NCBI GenBank assembly: GCA_965178125.1
Contig: CBCXTV010000001.1
Location: forward strand, 62,001 to 126,000
DNA from: Bilabrum cf. latius
Lineage: Eukaryota > Bigyra: Bicosoecida > Bigyra > Bicosoecida
Length of the DNA: 64,000 nt
Direction of reading: 5' to 3'
In this document: in pieces, positions 29,477 to 39,702 of the stretch
How positions within the stretch are numbered: position 1 is the stretch's first letter
How the letters are laid out: every line of letters starts with the position of its first letter
The notes under the pieces: model-generated
What the model saw: the letters and a program-made list of their open reading frames with translations, nothing else
Told to the model about the DNA's origin: nothing
The model's database searches: none
Translations under genes and position numbers: made by a program

Positions 29477-30350
29477 CGACGAAATGCCGCAGAACAGCGC
29501 GTTGCGGGGAGACAAAGCTCCGCGGGCAACAGCAGAAGGCCGCCGAGCGCCGGAGTTGGAGGGTCACATAGTTCCATCGGTCCCATTCTCTCCGGAAGTC
29601 GCATAGCACGTAGAGATCCGCATGCTCTCGGTGCATGAACGCTGGCAGCACGCAGTGCCAAAGTCGCAAAGCGCTTCAGAGTCACAAGTCCAGAAGTTCT
29701 TCTGCCAATGTGTGTCCTCTTCCCGCTCATGTGTGCATCCTCGGAGGAAGTCTGGAGATGACAGGACCCAGCACGCAGCACATCAGAAGTCCTTTTTTAA
29801 AGCGGCATCGTCAGACAAAAATCTGGAACGCCCTTCCGCAAAAAAGAGTGCTGCCCACAGAAAAAAGGGAAACACCTGAGGCCCCAGAAGCCAAAGGGAG
29901 GACCGCGAAGGACGCAGTTTCGAGGTCACACTTTCCGGGACCAGTTTTGAGCCCAAAAAGGGGTACACAAGAGGAAAACACGATGCGGGAGGCTTGAAAT
30001 TGTCACCGAAAACGGGCCCAAAATTGGGACCCCTTTTTCGCAAATTTCGCAGCATCCAGACGACCCAGAAAGGCTTTCCCAGGCGCCGCCTCGAAGCTCA
30101 CCTTCTCGCATGCAACCATGACGCAGCCCCACCTCCTCATGCAGACGCGTCTGAGAGACCCCGCAGTGGAACTTCTCCCATTCTGCGCAGGAAGCACTTC
30201 AGTCTACAAGGACCCGCGCACTTCTTACCGCACCACCTCCATGTGAAAGCACTTCTCGCGGAGTTTTTTTCGGGCCCAGGAATACAGCAACTGCCAGAAG
30301 CTTCGCACAGAAAAGCAGCCCACTCAGGAAGCAAACTCACTGCACACCCC
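29477..30350. other. A-B intergenic region, copy 2
   Basis: Same as 2,278-3,151 apart from isolated substitutions (for example GCACGCAGCAC instead of GCACGCACCAC near 29,774). No gene called. Confidence 0.5.
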
Positions 30351-30821
30351 ATGGCGAGCGACGCAGAACCGGAGGACGCAATGCGGCTCGACTCCCCTAG
30401 AGATGCGGATGCAGCGGCGCCACCCGAAGCGACGGAGGCAGAATCACAGAAACCAGATCATGCGCAGCAGTTCTTCGAGGAGCCCTGCCCGAAAGACGGA
30501 CACATGGAAGCGCCAGAGAAGACCGCCAAGACGGACGAACCTGGCGACACACCCATGTTCGTCGACAAGTGGACGGCAGCGATCACACGCCTTACCGAGG
30601 AGCGCAAGGCTCTCAAGCTCGAGCAGCGGGCTAAAACGAAGGCCATCCGCAAAACCATCCGGCAGAAAAGGCGCACCATGAAGAACGCCAAAAAACTCAC
30701 AGACGACGAGCTCGCCCAAATCGTGCTAGACAGGAAGATCTTGCAGTTGGTGCAAAAAGAAGAGATCGCAGCACGCAGCTCCGCCAACTCCTCAACGAGC
30801 CAGGCGAAGTCGACCTTGTGA
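30351..30821 (+). CDS. Gene B, copy 2
   Basis: 156 residues, as copy 1 except Glu for Gly in EATEA-x-SQKP. The coiled-coil and basic patch are unchanged. Confidence 0.6.
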   Translation: MASDAEPEDAMRLDSPRDADAAAPPEATEAESQKPDHAQQFFEEPCPKDGHMEAPEKTAKTDEPGDTPMFVDKWTAAITRLTEERKALKLEQRAKTKAIRKTIRQKRRTMKNAKKLTDDELAQIVLDRKILQLVQKEEIAARSSANSSTSQAKSTL

Positions 30822-31242
30822 GAAGCGCTTCCCGTGTTCAGAGAACCGAGGATTACAGATAGACCCCGCGTCACAGAAGCCATCGCAAGAGGGCAGAGCG
30901 TCAAGTACAGCGCAGTCTTGACGGACACAGATAGCCCGAGCAGCACAAAGCAGCGGATGCGGCTGCCCAGCGGAGTCGCGCACTCGGACAGCATACACGG
31001 GACGTGCTGGCAGAAATCACTCAGTCCGCGAGCACCGTCGTCAAGAGCACGGGAGGGGCAGACTCGACATGCACAACTTTGAAAAACGGGAGGGCACGAA
31101 AGGAAGACAAATTTGGCATTAATCCTTGATTACCCCCGCCCCCCCGTAGAATCAGAGCGAGGAGATATGCTCGGAAGGTCCGGGGGGCAGTCGCAGAAAA
31201 GTGCACGCGAAAATAAGAGGAAAGGAGACCCCCCAAACCCAC

Positions 31243-31487
31243 GTAGTGCGACCCTCGGGGGTACCCTCTAAGGTACTAAGAATCCTTCCCCCGAAAATCG
31301 CACTACATCGGTCCCTGGCGTCGGGGAAAGCGGAAAAAAGGGGAGCACTACCGTGAAAAAATCCTGCATTTTACAGGAAAATCGGAGCACTACGTGTCAA
31401 AAACTGGGGGTTTTTGAGGTTTTTTTTCCAGAAAAACGGCATTTTTTTATGTAAAAACCGCGCGAAACGAGCACTACCGAGCACTAC
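31243..31487. promoter_or_regulatory. Candidate replication origin, copy 2
   Basis: Hairpin at 31,243-31,306 and GAGCACTAC repeats at 31,343, 31,385, 31,469 and 31,479; identical to copy 1 in these parts. Differences from copy 1 are confined to the flank just upstream (GGTCCGGG for GGTTCAGG). Confidence 0.55.
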
Positions 31488-31979
31488 ATCGCCTCCTCCA
31501 GTCGTGTTTCGCATTTTTTTCGCTGGCCGAAAATGTCTCCGAAGGCGCTGCCTCGAGGGGGGGTTCCGATGGCTGATTTTGGGCGTTCTGTTGTCGATTT
31601 CGCGTGCATTTCAGGTTGTCGGCGAGGCCTTTTTGGCGTATGTCGCAGTTCGGATGCCCTCGAACGTCGTGTCTCATGTGGTATTCGCCGGTTTCTATGT
31701 TGGAGAAGGCGGTCGGTCGATCATCCTCTCTGGCAGGCTCCGAAGTGCGTTTGTGATCGTGCTAATTGCAACGCCATGCTTTCCTTCGTTGGCTTCGAGA
31801 ATCCTTCCCTCGGAAGCGGTAGTACCTCGCCCAGGGCGGCACGAGCTGCAGACTCAGCTGCCTCGGTGCTCATGTGTGTCCCGTGTCAGCAGTTTCGGTG
31901 TTACGAACAGCAAGGATTCTGGGCATTGCGTGTCGGAGGCAAGTGTTCTATCTTGAGGCATTCCGCGATTCGTCGAAGG

Positions 31980-31997
31980 ATTATTTGCGCAAATAAT
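31980..31997. promoter_or_regulatory. 18-bp palindrome over the rep start, copy 2
   Basis: Identical to 4,781-4,798. Confidence 0.55.
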
Positions 31998-34281
31998 GTC
32001 GGCTCCGTTCAAGGGCGAAACGATGAGTTTGTCTGTTGCCGAGTCGCTGAAGTCCCGAGTCGCATCCTGCTCCTGGGATCCCGCGTGGGTTTCCGCGAGC
32101 TGCGTGCCGTGCGATGGCCTCCCCACAAGCCAGGAGTCAGAAGCGTCCACGACGGCGACCTCTGCTTTGTTAGGGGTGTCCGAGGCGTCCCCAACGTGCT
32201 CGTGTGGCCTCGGTGTCTCCAATTCGGTGGCTGCAGCGCGCGCGGCCGCTGTCCCGAGTTTTGGCTTTGACGATGCGGAGAACGACTTCGACGCCAGTCT
32301 CGACATGATTGAGGCCTCATGCGAGGTCGCATGCGAGGCAGAATGCGAGGGCGATCCGGGAGCCTGCTTGTTGTCCCACGGCAAGTCGAGCGGTCAGTGG
32401 CAGATCGGCGTAGTGGGTGAACGAGTCCTTTATGAGGGCCTCAGCGTTGAGGGCGACATTCCTGGCCGCGTTGCTGCCTCCGAAGCGCTCGCCGCGGGTG
32501 TCATCAATTTGGAACCCCCGTCAGAGGAAGTACTTTTGCCGGTGCAGCTTCTGCGGAGTAGTCAAGGTTACCGTGGGGTTCTGCCCATCGAGGATTCTGC
32601 GCCCGATGCGAGGGGGCGACCGCAGATGCTCATGCTCCCCGATTTCGTGCCCCGCGTGAAGAGGCGGCGTCTTCGGCAGAAGTGCGACCCTGCTGAGGGC
32701 GATGCAGCACCGAGTCTTGCGGCTCATCTCGGACCTCCGCCCGCGGCTCGTGCCGCGGCCGGAGCGTCTGGGCCGCAGCGCTCGACTGGAAGGCCTTCGA
32801 CTCGTCCTATTGATAGTGTCATCTATCGTCTCCTGCGGGTTTTCCCTGACGATTTCAAGTTGGCGTTTCCGGCGTCGGTGTCACACCAGCGGAAGCGGTG
32901 CCTCATCAGGGAGGCGCTTCGCAATGTACCCGGTGACCGCATGTGCATCTTGAAAGACTGGGCTGCGGGGGCGGAGGACACTCCTTGCCAGCTTCGTTTC
33001 GAGGAGCTCTTCCCGGAGCTTGCGCGGCAGCGGGACGAAGTTGTGAGGAATCCGGGATCGCACTCAGTGCCCGTGGGCGAGATTGTGCCTGCGTCCGACA
33101 AGAACACGAGGCGGGGAAGGGCCGTGATGCTTACCTTTCACGGTCGCTGGGGTGTCGAAAAGGAGCCTGTGCGCGACATCATGTCGGCATCCGTGGCAAG
33201 GGGCGTCCTGAGGCGATTGGTTCTCGCGTCTCCGTTCTATGTGGAGCTTTGGGCCACCTTCAAGGCATGGGCGCAGGACATCGCGCGGCGGATGATGTGG
33301 CCTCAGCTGTCCATGAAAATGGAGCTCTCCCTGCACCGCAAGCACGCCGCAAACTTGGTGCACTTCCACGTATGCATGACGGATTCCGAGAAGTCGCATC
33401 GTTGTCGCGTGGCGGAGGATTTCATGTGGGCCGGCAGCAGGCCGAATGTCGTCTACGGCTCCGGGCGGTCAGCGAAGGCGCAGGAACGTGGCGCGTCGGA
33501 GTTACACTATTATTGTCAAGCTCCCAAAGTCGGTGCGCTGCTTTGCGCCACGAACTACCGAGCCGGACGCGATTTCGTCGTCAATGGTAAGTTCGTGCAC
33601 GCGTTGTTCGCACGCTTCAAAATGGATCCGGACGTCGCGAGAAGGGAACTCGTGGCGTATCGGTGTCGGGACGCCGAGAACTTAGTGCGCGCCATCGACT
33701 TCCACATACAGAATACCGCGGAGAGGAGAGAGGTGTGCGCGCAGGCCGCGGTGCACGTAGTGACGAAGCTCCGCCCCTTTAAGGTGGTGCCCGAAGTCGA
33801 GAAGTGGCGCGAGAGCTATCGTCAGGAGTGGTTCGCGCACATGCGCTTCAAGTTCCTTGTCTTGGTGGGGGACTCCCGGTTCGGGAAGACAGTGTACGCG
33901 CGGAATCTCTTCGGGAGCGAAAGGACTCTTGTTGTGAACTGTCAGGGCAGTGTGGAACCTCCGCTCCGTGGCTTCGATCGAAGTCGGCATGTGGCCATTG
34001 TGTTCGACGAGGCAAATGCCCTGTGGGTCGTCAACAACAAACAGGTCTTTCAGGCTGGCCTTGACCCCTCCCTGCTCGGCCAGAGCAAGACGAACAGCCT
34101 CGCATACTCTGTGTGGCTCCACGGTATCGCCCTGATCATCTGCACGAATTCGTGGGGCTCTGACGTGACGGAGTCGGCGGACCGCGATTGGCTTGACAAC
34201 AACTGCACGAAAGTGGAGGTGAAAGATCGGCTCTACTTCGACGAGGACTTGTTGTCTCTCACGGATGTGCAGAAGAGCTGA
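31996..34281 (+). CDS. rep: Rep, copy 2
   Basis: Full-length 761 residues with all HUH and SF3 motifs described for copy 1; Pro in RNVPGDRM. Differs from copy 1 by that one residue. Confidence 0.88.
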   Translation: MSAPFKGETMSLSVAESLKSRVASCSWDPAWVSASCVPCDGLPTSQESEASTTATSALLGVSEASPTCSCGLGVSNSVAAARAAAVPSFGFDDAENDFDASLDMIEASCEVACEAECEGDPGACLLSHGKSSGQWQIGVVGERVLYEGLSVEGDIPGRVAASEALAAGVINLEPPSEEVLLPVQLLRSSQGYRGVLPIEDSAPDARGRPQMLMLPDFVPRVKRRRLRQKCDPAEGDAAPSLAAHLGPPPAARAAAGASGPQRSTGRPSTRPIDSVIYRLLRVFPDDFKLAFPASVSHQRKRCLIREALRNVPGDRMCILKDWAAGAEDTPCQLRFEELFPELARQRDEVVRNPGSHSVPVGEIVPASDKNTRRGRAVMLTFHGRWGVEKEPVRDIMSASVARGVLRRLVLASPFYVELWATFKAWAQDIARRMMWPQLSMKMELSLHRKHAANLVHFHVCMTDSEKSHRCRVAEDFMWAGSRPNVVYGSGRSAKAQERGASELHYYCQAPKVGALLCATNYRAGRDFVVNGKFVHALFARFKMDPDVARRELVAYRCRDAENLVRAIDFHIQNTAERREVCAQAAVHVVTKLRPFKVVPEVEKWRESYRQEWFAHMRFKFLVLVGDSRFGKTVYARNLFGSERTLVVNCQGSVEPPLRGFDRSRHVAIVFDEANALWVVNNKQVFQAGLDPSLLGQSKTNSLAYSVWLHGIALIICTNSWGSDVTESADRDWLDNNCTKVEVKDRLYFDEDLLSLTDVQKS

Positions 34282-34485
34282 CGCCGGCCGCTGAGGTTTT
34301 CAGTCCGGTTCACACGAGCGCCGGAGCCGCAGCGGCAGCCGCTTCGGTGCTCCTGAAGGTCTAATGTCCTCAATGCGTTTCGTGTGCAAAAAGGATGTGG
34401 TTTCTACATGGGGGCATTCCGCAAGTTTCATGTGGTCCGTCGCGTTCGTCCGGGGGAGTGCTTGCCTAGTATTGGGAGCTTGCCT

Positions 34486-34537
34486 GACACACACACACGT
34501 GGCACCCAGCCTGATGGGTTGCAAGTGTGTGTGTGTC
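34486..34537 (+). other. CA/TG hairpin between rep and D, copy 2
   Basis: Same arms and spacer as 7,287-7,338; the arm length of 13 is unchanged, unusual for a free microsatellite. Confidence 0.5.
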
Positions 34538-34685
34538 TCCGCAGTGCCGCGGTTGGGACCCGGCGGGTCGTTTGCTTTTACGTCGCCGCGTCGCGCGCCG
34601 ACGAGACATTTCTTGGTCTCAGAAGCCTCTGCTTCCGGTAGGCGCGCCGTGTACACTCGCGGGCCGAAGGTGGGTGCGTTGCTTG

Positions 34686-35378
34686 ATGGCCTACGTCGGT
34701 ATCGCCGATGCACCGTATGTGCCCGTGGTTGCCGCGTCGACCTCCGAGCACGCCCCGGAGGGCGAGGTGGAGATGATGCTTGCGCCTCTTGCCGGAGATG
34801 TCGGTTTCAAGCGGCCTCGCGTGTTTCCTCCCGGTTCGCGACTTCTTCCTAAGTCGCCGGCCCATCCGGCGGTGCTCATAACAGCGCTCGGCAGTGAGGC
34901 ACCCCAGGACACACAGTGCGTCGTTTGGTCGGACTCTAAGGCTTTCGACCTCGCGGAGTTTGTATGCTCTTCCTGCGGCTGCAATCGTGTCATGGCGGAC
35001 CTGAATCATCGTATGCGTGATCGTCTCGTACGTCGCGTGCAGCGCACGCTTTATGCCGATGATTCTCCGTGCGGCAGGGGTGCGATTTCGTGTCGTGCTT
35101 GTCGCGAGAAGGCGCGCGACGCGGCGCCGAAGACGTCGATTATGAACGCGGCGAACAAGAAGAAGATCTCGGGAACTCTTCGCATGCAGTTGGATCTCAT
35201 TGTAGAGACCGGGGAGCGGAAGGGTCAGCGTTGTACTGCGGAGAAAATTCTGACATTGGGAACGATGAAGCAGCACAGGGTTTTCGAGAGGGACCTTTAC
35301 GATGAGGCATGGCGCGGGCTTGTTCGTCTGTCTGGACGCGAGGCTTGGAGCGATGACGACTCGTGGTCTCCGCGTTGA
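34686..35378 (+). CDS. Gene D, copy 2: zinc-binding protein
   Basis: 230 residues, identical to copy 1 in the encoded protein, including all six cysteines of the putative finger. Confidence 0.68.
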   Translation: MAYVGIADAPYVPVVAASTSEHAPEGEVEMMLAPLAGDVGFKRPRVFPPGSRLLPKSPAHPAVLITALGSEAPQDTQCVVWSDSKAFDLAEFVCSSCGCNRVMADLNHRMRDRLVRRVQRTLYADDSPCGRGAISCRACREKARDAAPKTSIMNAANKKKISGTLRMQLDLIVETGERKGQRCTAEKILTLGTMKQHRVFERDLYDEAWRGLVRLSGREAWSDDDSWSPR

Positions 35379-36003
35379 GCTTGCGTGACGGTTTTCCCTC
35401 TTAACCTGGCCTCTTGCGTGGCGCTGCTTCCGCGTGTGGCCTGAGCGTGCGACCTGAGCGTTCGGCCTGCTGTCGCGTGTGACCTGAGCGAACGGGCGCT
35501 CGACAGTATCCCGCGTTTGTTGCTTCTGGGGTTCAAGAAACTTGTACTTTTTGGGCTGTACGGTGGTCAGTGGTGCACGGTTCGTTCGCAGCCTCCGCGT
35601 TGTTGGAAAGCTATGGTGGAGCATGGTTCTTTTCGCAGCCTCCGCGTTGTGATCAAGCTACGGTGGAGCATGGTTCGTGAGCATGGTTCTTTTCGCAGCC
35701 TCCGCGTTGTTGACACGTGAAAGCTACGCGAACGTGACCACACAATAGGCCATACCCCAGGTGAAATCCGGACTCGGACATCCAGACGAAACGGCATCAT
35801 GCACACTGTTGAACACACAAATGACACTGAGCTCCACCGTAACGTAACTTTCCATCACCACCTGGTTTATTTTCTCCGCGATGGCAGCTTGGCGGTGACG
35901 CTGTGTCTTCGGGCATGAAGGGGCAAATCTTTGATTTTTTGGGCCCTGTTTCGGTCACCGAAAAGTCGTGTGATTTCTGGCGCGCAGGAGGAGTGACGCA
36001 AGG
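35379..36003. other. D-E spacer, copy 2
   Basis: Carries the same CCTGAGCG repeats and the three-copy minisatellite (35,585, 35,632, 35,692). One substitution (GCGTGTGACC for GCGTATGACC) distinguishes it from copy 1. Confidence 0.6.
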
Positions 36004-36264
36004 TATTTCTGAACCGTTTTCCGGACGCTTTCCGGGCCTCCCATGTGACCGCTTTTTGCGTACCGAAACACGTTCCGCGCGTGAGGAGCAGATGCGGATC
36101 TCCGCGGGGTCCTAGTTGTGTCCTTTTTCGGGGGACGAAATCGGGCGCACTTGTCGTGCCGATTCGTGGTCGTCTCTGAGACCGGCTGCGAGTCGGGAAA
36201 GGTGCCCGGGAGATGCTCGTGTCCTTGGCTTCGTATTTCTCCGCGTATTCTTCAAACGCGGGCG
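36004..36264 (+). repeat. E leader segment, copy 2
   Basis: Counterpart of 8,805-9,065; its diverged duplicate in this unit is at 49,622-49,879. Confidence 0.6.
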
Positions 36265-36497
36265 CACGTCTCCTACCGATTCGTGGTCGGTTTCCGAGGC
36301 CGATCGCGAGTCGGGAAATGCGCCCGCGATGCGCTCTCGATCTCGGAAAGGGCGGGAGTCCGTTCTTGCATTCGGAATGGGCGGGGAGTTGCTTTTCCTG
36401 GGAGCATGTGCGAGATTCCTTCTCCGCGGGTCCTCTTTCGGCTTCGGCAGTCAGCAGCGCACTCTGCGGGAACGGCATTCTCCGAGTCTCTTTGCCG

Positions 36498-37505
36498 ATG
36501 ATGTCTGAGGAGAAACCGTCCGAGAGCATTGCTGTTTCCTTGGGAGACGGCCGCAATCTTCGTGCGCGTCGAGGCGCCGGTGATATGGGAAACGAGGGCG
36601 GCATGTTGGCGCGCGAGGTCGACGCGCCGGCGGAGCACGCCGGCGCGGCGGCAAGCGTCGATGATTCGGGCGGCCCCCACATCGAGAGCGGCGGCGCGGA
36701 GGCGGCGTCCACGGGGATGCTCGGAGAGGAGAGCGGCAAGGCAGCGCCGAAGGAGGACGCCGAAGACGACGGCGGCAAGAAGACGGAGGAGGAGGATGCT
36801 CGCGGCGGTGGACGTGCTGTGGTGCCCGGAGGTAATGACGACGTATGGACCAACGCAGCAGCTTGGAAGGCGGGTGGCGGCGTGGCAGCCGGGGCGGTCT
36901 CTGGCGCTGATAGCTGGGATCTATGGGGGACCCCTGCGAAGTCGTCATGGGGGGAGACGTACGTGCTGCGGCAGGTCGCGTCGGAGCCGGCGGAGGAGGC
37001 GACATGGACTTGCAACGCGTGCCAGTGCTGCAAGCCCCGGTCGGCGTACTTTAAGAAGTGGAAGGACTGGATCCAACCAGTTTGCCGGGTGTGTTGCGAC
37101 AAGTTCGACAACGCGACGCCGTGGTGGGTGTGGTGCAAGAGCTGCAAAAACGAGTATCCGGCGTACCGATTTCCCCAGATCCGCCGGAAGAAGGAGAACT
37201 TGCGCTATTTCTTCCCTGAGGACTGGTGCGCGAAGTGCCTGGTTGCGCGTGGCTGGAGTCTCCATGATGTCCGTTCCTCTGCGGGTGAAGCGAAGCGTTG
37301 GGTGCCAAAAGCTGGCGCGAATACCGGTGACGGCGACAACGACGCTCGTGCTCCCGCACGCGACGAGCTTCCTGCAGGAGGCGCCGCCTCCTGCAGCAAC
37401 GCCGTGCGTCAGAGTTCTTCGCGTGACGAGGCCTTGGATGACATCAAGCGGGCCATGGAGCTTCTCCAGAATGCGGAAAGGTTCCTCCTCACGATGCCAG
37501 CGTGA
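36498..37505 (+). CDS. Gene E, copy 2: protein with four Cys-pair clusters
   Basis: 335 residues, as copy 1 except Ala for Thr in ESGKA-x-PKEDA. All Cys pairs are kept. Confidence 0.73.
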   Translation: MMSEEKPSESIAVSLGDGRNLRARRGAGDMGNEGGMLAREVDAPAEHAGAAASVDDSGGPHIESGGAEAASTGMLGEESGKAAPKEDAEDDGGKKTEEEDARGGGRAVVPGGNDDVWTNAAAWKAGGGVAAGAVSGADSWDLWGTPAKSSWGETYVLRQVASEPAEEATWTCNACQCCKPRSAYFKKWKDWIQPVCRVCCDKFDNATPWWVWCKSCKNEYPAYRFPQIRRKKENLRYFFPEDWCAKCLVARGWSLHDVRSSAGEAKRWVPKAGANTGDGDNDARAPARDELPAGGAASCSNAVRQSSSRDEALDDIKRAMELLQNAERFLLTMPA

Positions 37506-37706
37506 CGCGGGAGCTTCCCGAATGGGTCCGTCGTACTGTGAGGGCGCTCCGGAAGGAAGAGCGCGAGTGAGTCATCCTTGCGCCGAGGTGAGCGCGACGT
37601 CGGAGGAGCACGGTCGTTTGATTGGGAACGATATGGTCGGCAGAGTGTGAAAATCCGAGTTTCTCGTGCAGGATTGGGCAGCTCTCTAGATATCTTGCCT
37701 GGGAAG

Positions 37707-38689
37707 GGTGTGATGTGGTGGGAGCGCTTCCGCCTCACGTGGCAGACGTCCACACTTCCTGGTTCCCCGGCAGGCTGTTTGGCGAGACGGAGTGGCAAAG
37801 CATCCGCCTGCTGATTCCTACTTTGTTACCTCGATTGTGAGCTCGGAGCTTGGGGCGGAGGATTCTGCGGGCAGCTCATGTGTGCCTAGAGTGTCATCCC
37901 GCGACCCTCTGACTTCTGTTCGTGGCTTTACCTCTTCGCGCAGGAAGATTCCTCATGAGGCAAGCCCGGTCCGAACTCGCGTGGGATGCCGTGCGCTGGT
38001 GCGGCTTCCACTCATCCCCGGGGTGGGGAGCGCTGGGTAAAGGATCGTCTGTCCCTGCAAGTTTCGATTCGGCGAGGTGCGGCAGCATGACGCGGACCGA
38101 GGTGAAGTCCTTTGTCCGCGATAGGTCGCCGCGTCGCGCGGTGGCGACCCCACAGCGCCCCAATCCCATTCCGGAGAGGGGGTGTGATGCAGTGGGAGCC
38201 CTTCCGCCTCACGTGACAGACGTTCACACTTCCTGGTTCCCATAAGGTCTTCAGCACAGCGCATGCGAGGCAGGCTGTTCGGCGAGACGTAGTGGCATCG
38301 CCCCCGCCTGCTCATTCCTACTTTGTTACCTCGATTGTCAGCTTGGGGCTCGGGGCGGCGGATTCAGCGGGCAGCTCATGTATGCTGGAGTGTCATCCCG
38401 CGACCTCTGACTTCTGTCCGTGGCTTTACCTCTTCGCGCAGGAAGATTCCTCATGAGGCAAGCCCGGTGCGAACTCCTGTGGGATGCCGTGCGCTGGTTC
38501 GGATTCCACTCATGCCCGATGTGGGGAGCGCTAGGGTAAAGGATCGTCTGTCCCTGCAAGTTTCGATTCGGCTCGAGTCAATGTGAGGAAGGAGAGGTGC
38601 GGCAGCATGACGCGGAACGAGGTGACGTCCTTTGTCCGCGATAGGTCGCCGCGTCGCGCGGTGGCGACCCCGCAGCGCCCAAACCCCGC
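37707..38689. repeat. Tandem duplication of the F promoter/5' end, copy 2
   Basis: Same two-copy arrangement as 10,508-11,490, including the truncated F start at 38,087-38,245. Confidence 0.8.
38087..38245 (+). pseudogene. Truncated 5' duplicate of gene F, copy 2
   Basis: Encodes the same 52 codons as 10,888-11,046. Preservation between units reflects recent amplification rather than function. Confidence 0.6.
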
Positions 38690-39128
38690 CCCGCCTAGTC
38701 CTCACTCGACAGCGGTGTCGAACCTGCAGCAGCGCTTCGAGAACATGCAGCAGCGTGCGGAAAGCTTGAGCGCTCAGCTGGAGTACGCCCAAAGTGTGAT
38801 CAGGCTGCTCTCAGGCCTGTTGCGCGATGAGGCTCCTCGGTTCTATGCAGACTTTGATCCCGTGATTCGGCGTGCGATGTCTGGCGCAAGCGGCTCCGTT
38901 GCGGGTAGGTCTTTCCGTCTTGTGGACGGAGGCGTCATCCACGGACCTGACACAGCAGTCGCTGCTCCTCCGCGTCGTCTCATCGTTGAGGTGCGTACGG
39001 ACTGGGAGATGACCGAGACTGCCTCAACTGTGCTGGATTCCTCAGGATCAGACGACATGGGTTCCGAGGACTCGCCGCCGCCGACCGTCGTCCTCCCCAG
39101 CGGCGCGGCGGGCGCCGGCGGTGCCTAG
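38607..39128 (+). CDS. Gene F, copy 2: short coiled-coil protein
   Basis: 173 residues, same encoded protein as copy 1. Confidence 0.6.
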   Translation: MTRNEVTSFVRDRSPRRAVATPQRPNPAPPSPHSTAVSNLQQRFENMQQRAESLSAQLEYAQSVIRLLSGLLRDEAPRFYADFDPVIRRAMSGASGSVAGRSFRLVDGGVIHGPDTAVAAPPRRLIVEVRTDWEMTETASTVLDSSGSDDMGSEDSPPPTVVLPSGAAGAGGA

Positions 39129-39702
39129 TCCTCGGCAGCTCCTGCATCGGAGCCTCCTGTCGAGATTCGATCGCGCAACGTCGTTCCTTACATTGCTTGC
39201 CGTCGCATGTGCCGGGCGGTGGTGGGTGTGCGTGTTCGCCGAAAGTTCCCGGCCTCGTCTTCCTCAGGAGAGCTCCTCGACCCGAAATTGGCAGCTCAGC
39301 GCTGCCGTGGCCGATACAGTACCCGTGCATGGCCAGTTGGCAGCTACGCGCTGCCGTTGCCAATGTCGTCCGCACGAGAGCAGAGTGGCAGCTCAGCGCA
39401 GGCGAGAAACCGCGCTCGCAATGCTGCGAGGTGTATTCAATGCTGTGCACGTGTCTATCCCTCTCCCTGGTTTTGTCTCGCTTGCGCCAGTGTGACCGCA
39501 GCAGAGCGGGTGCTTCCCGTGCGTCTTCAGCTTTGAGCACTCCTCCAGCGACAGGAAGGCATTCGCTTGCTCTCGCTCCCCGCCTGCGTCCTATCCCTCC
39601 CGGGTATCTTCAGAGGCCACAGGCAGTGCGAAGCTTGGCAGCGGGTCCGTCCGCGTCGTTTCGGCTGTGAGCGATCTTCTGCCCGGTTCCTCACGCGTCA
39701 TA
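39129..39702. other. F-G spacer, copy 2
   Basis: Holds the GGCAGC/GCTGCC hairpins at 39,290 and 39,339 and the half-site at 39,387, with the same 49- and 48-bp spacing. Confidence 0.5.
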
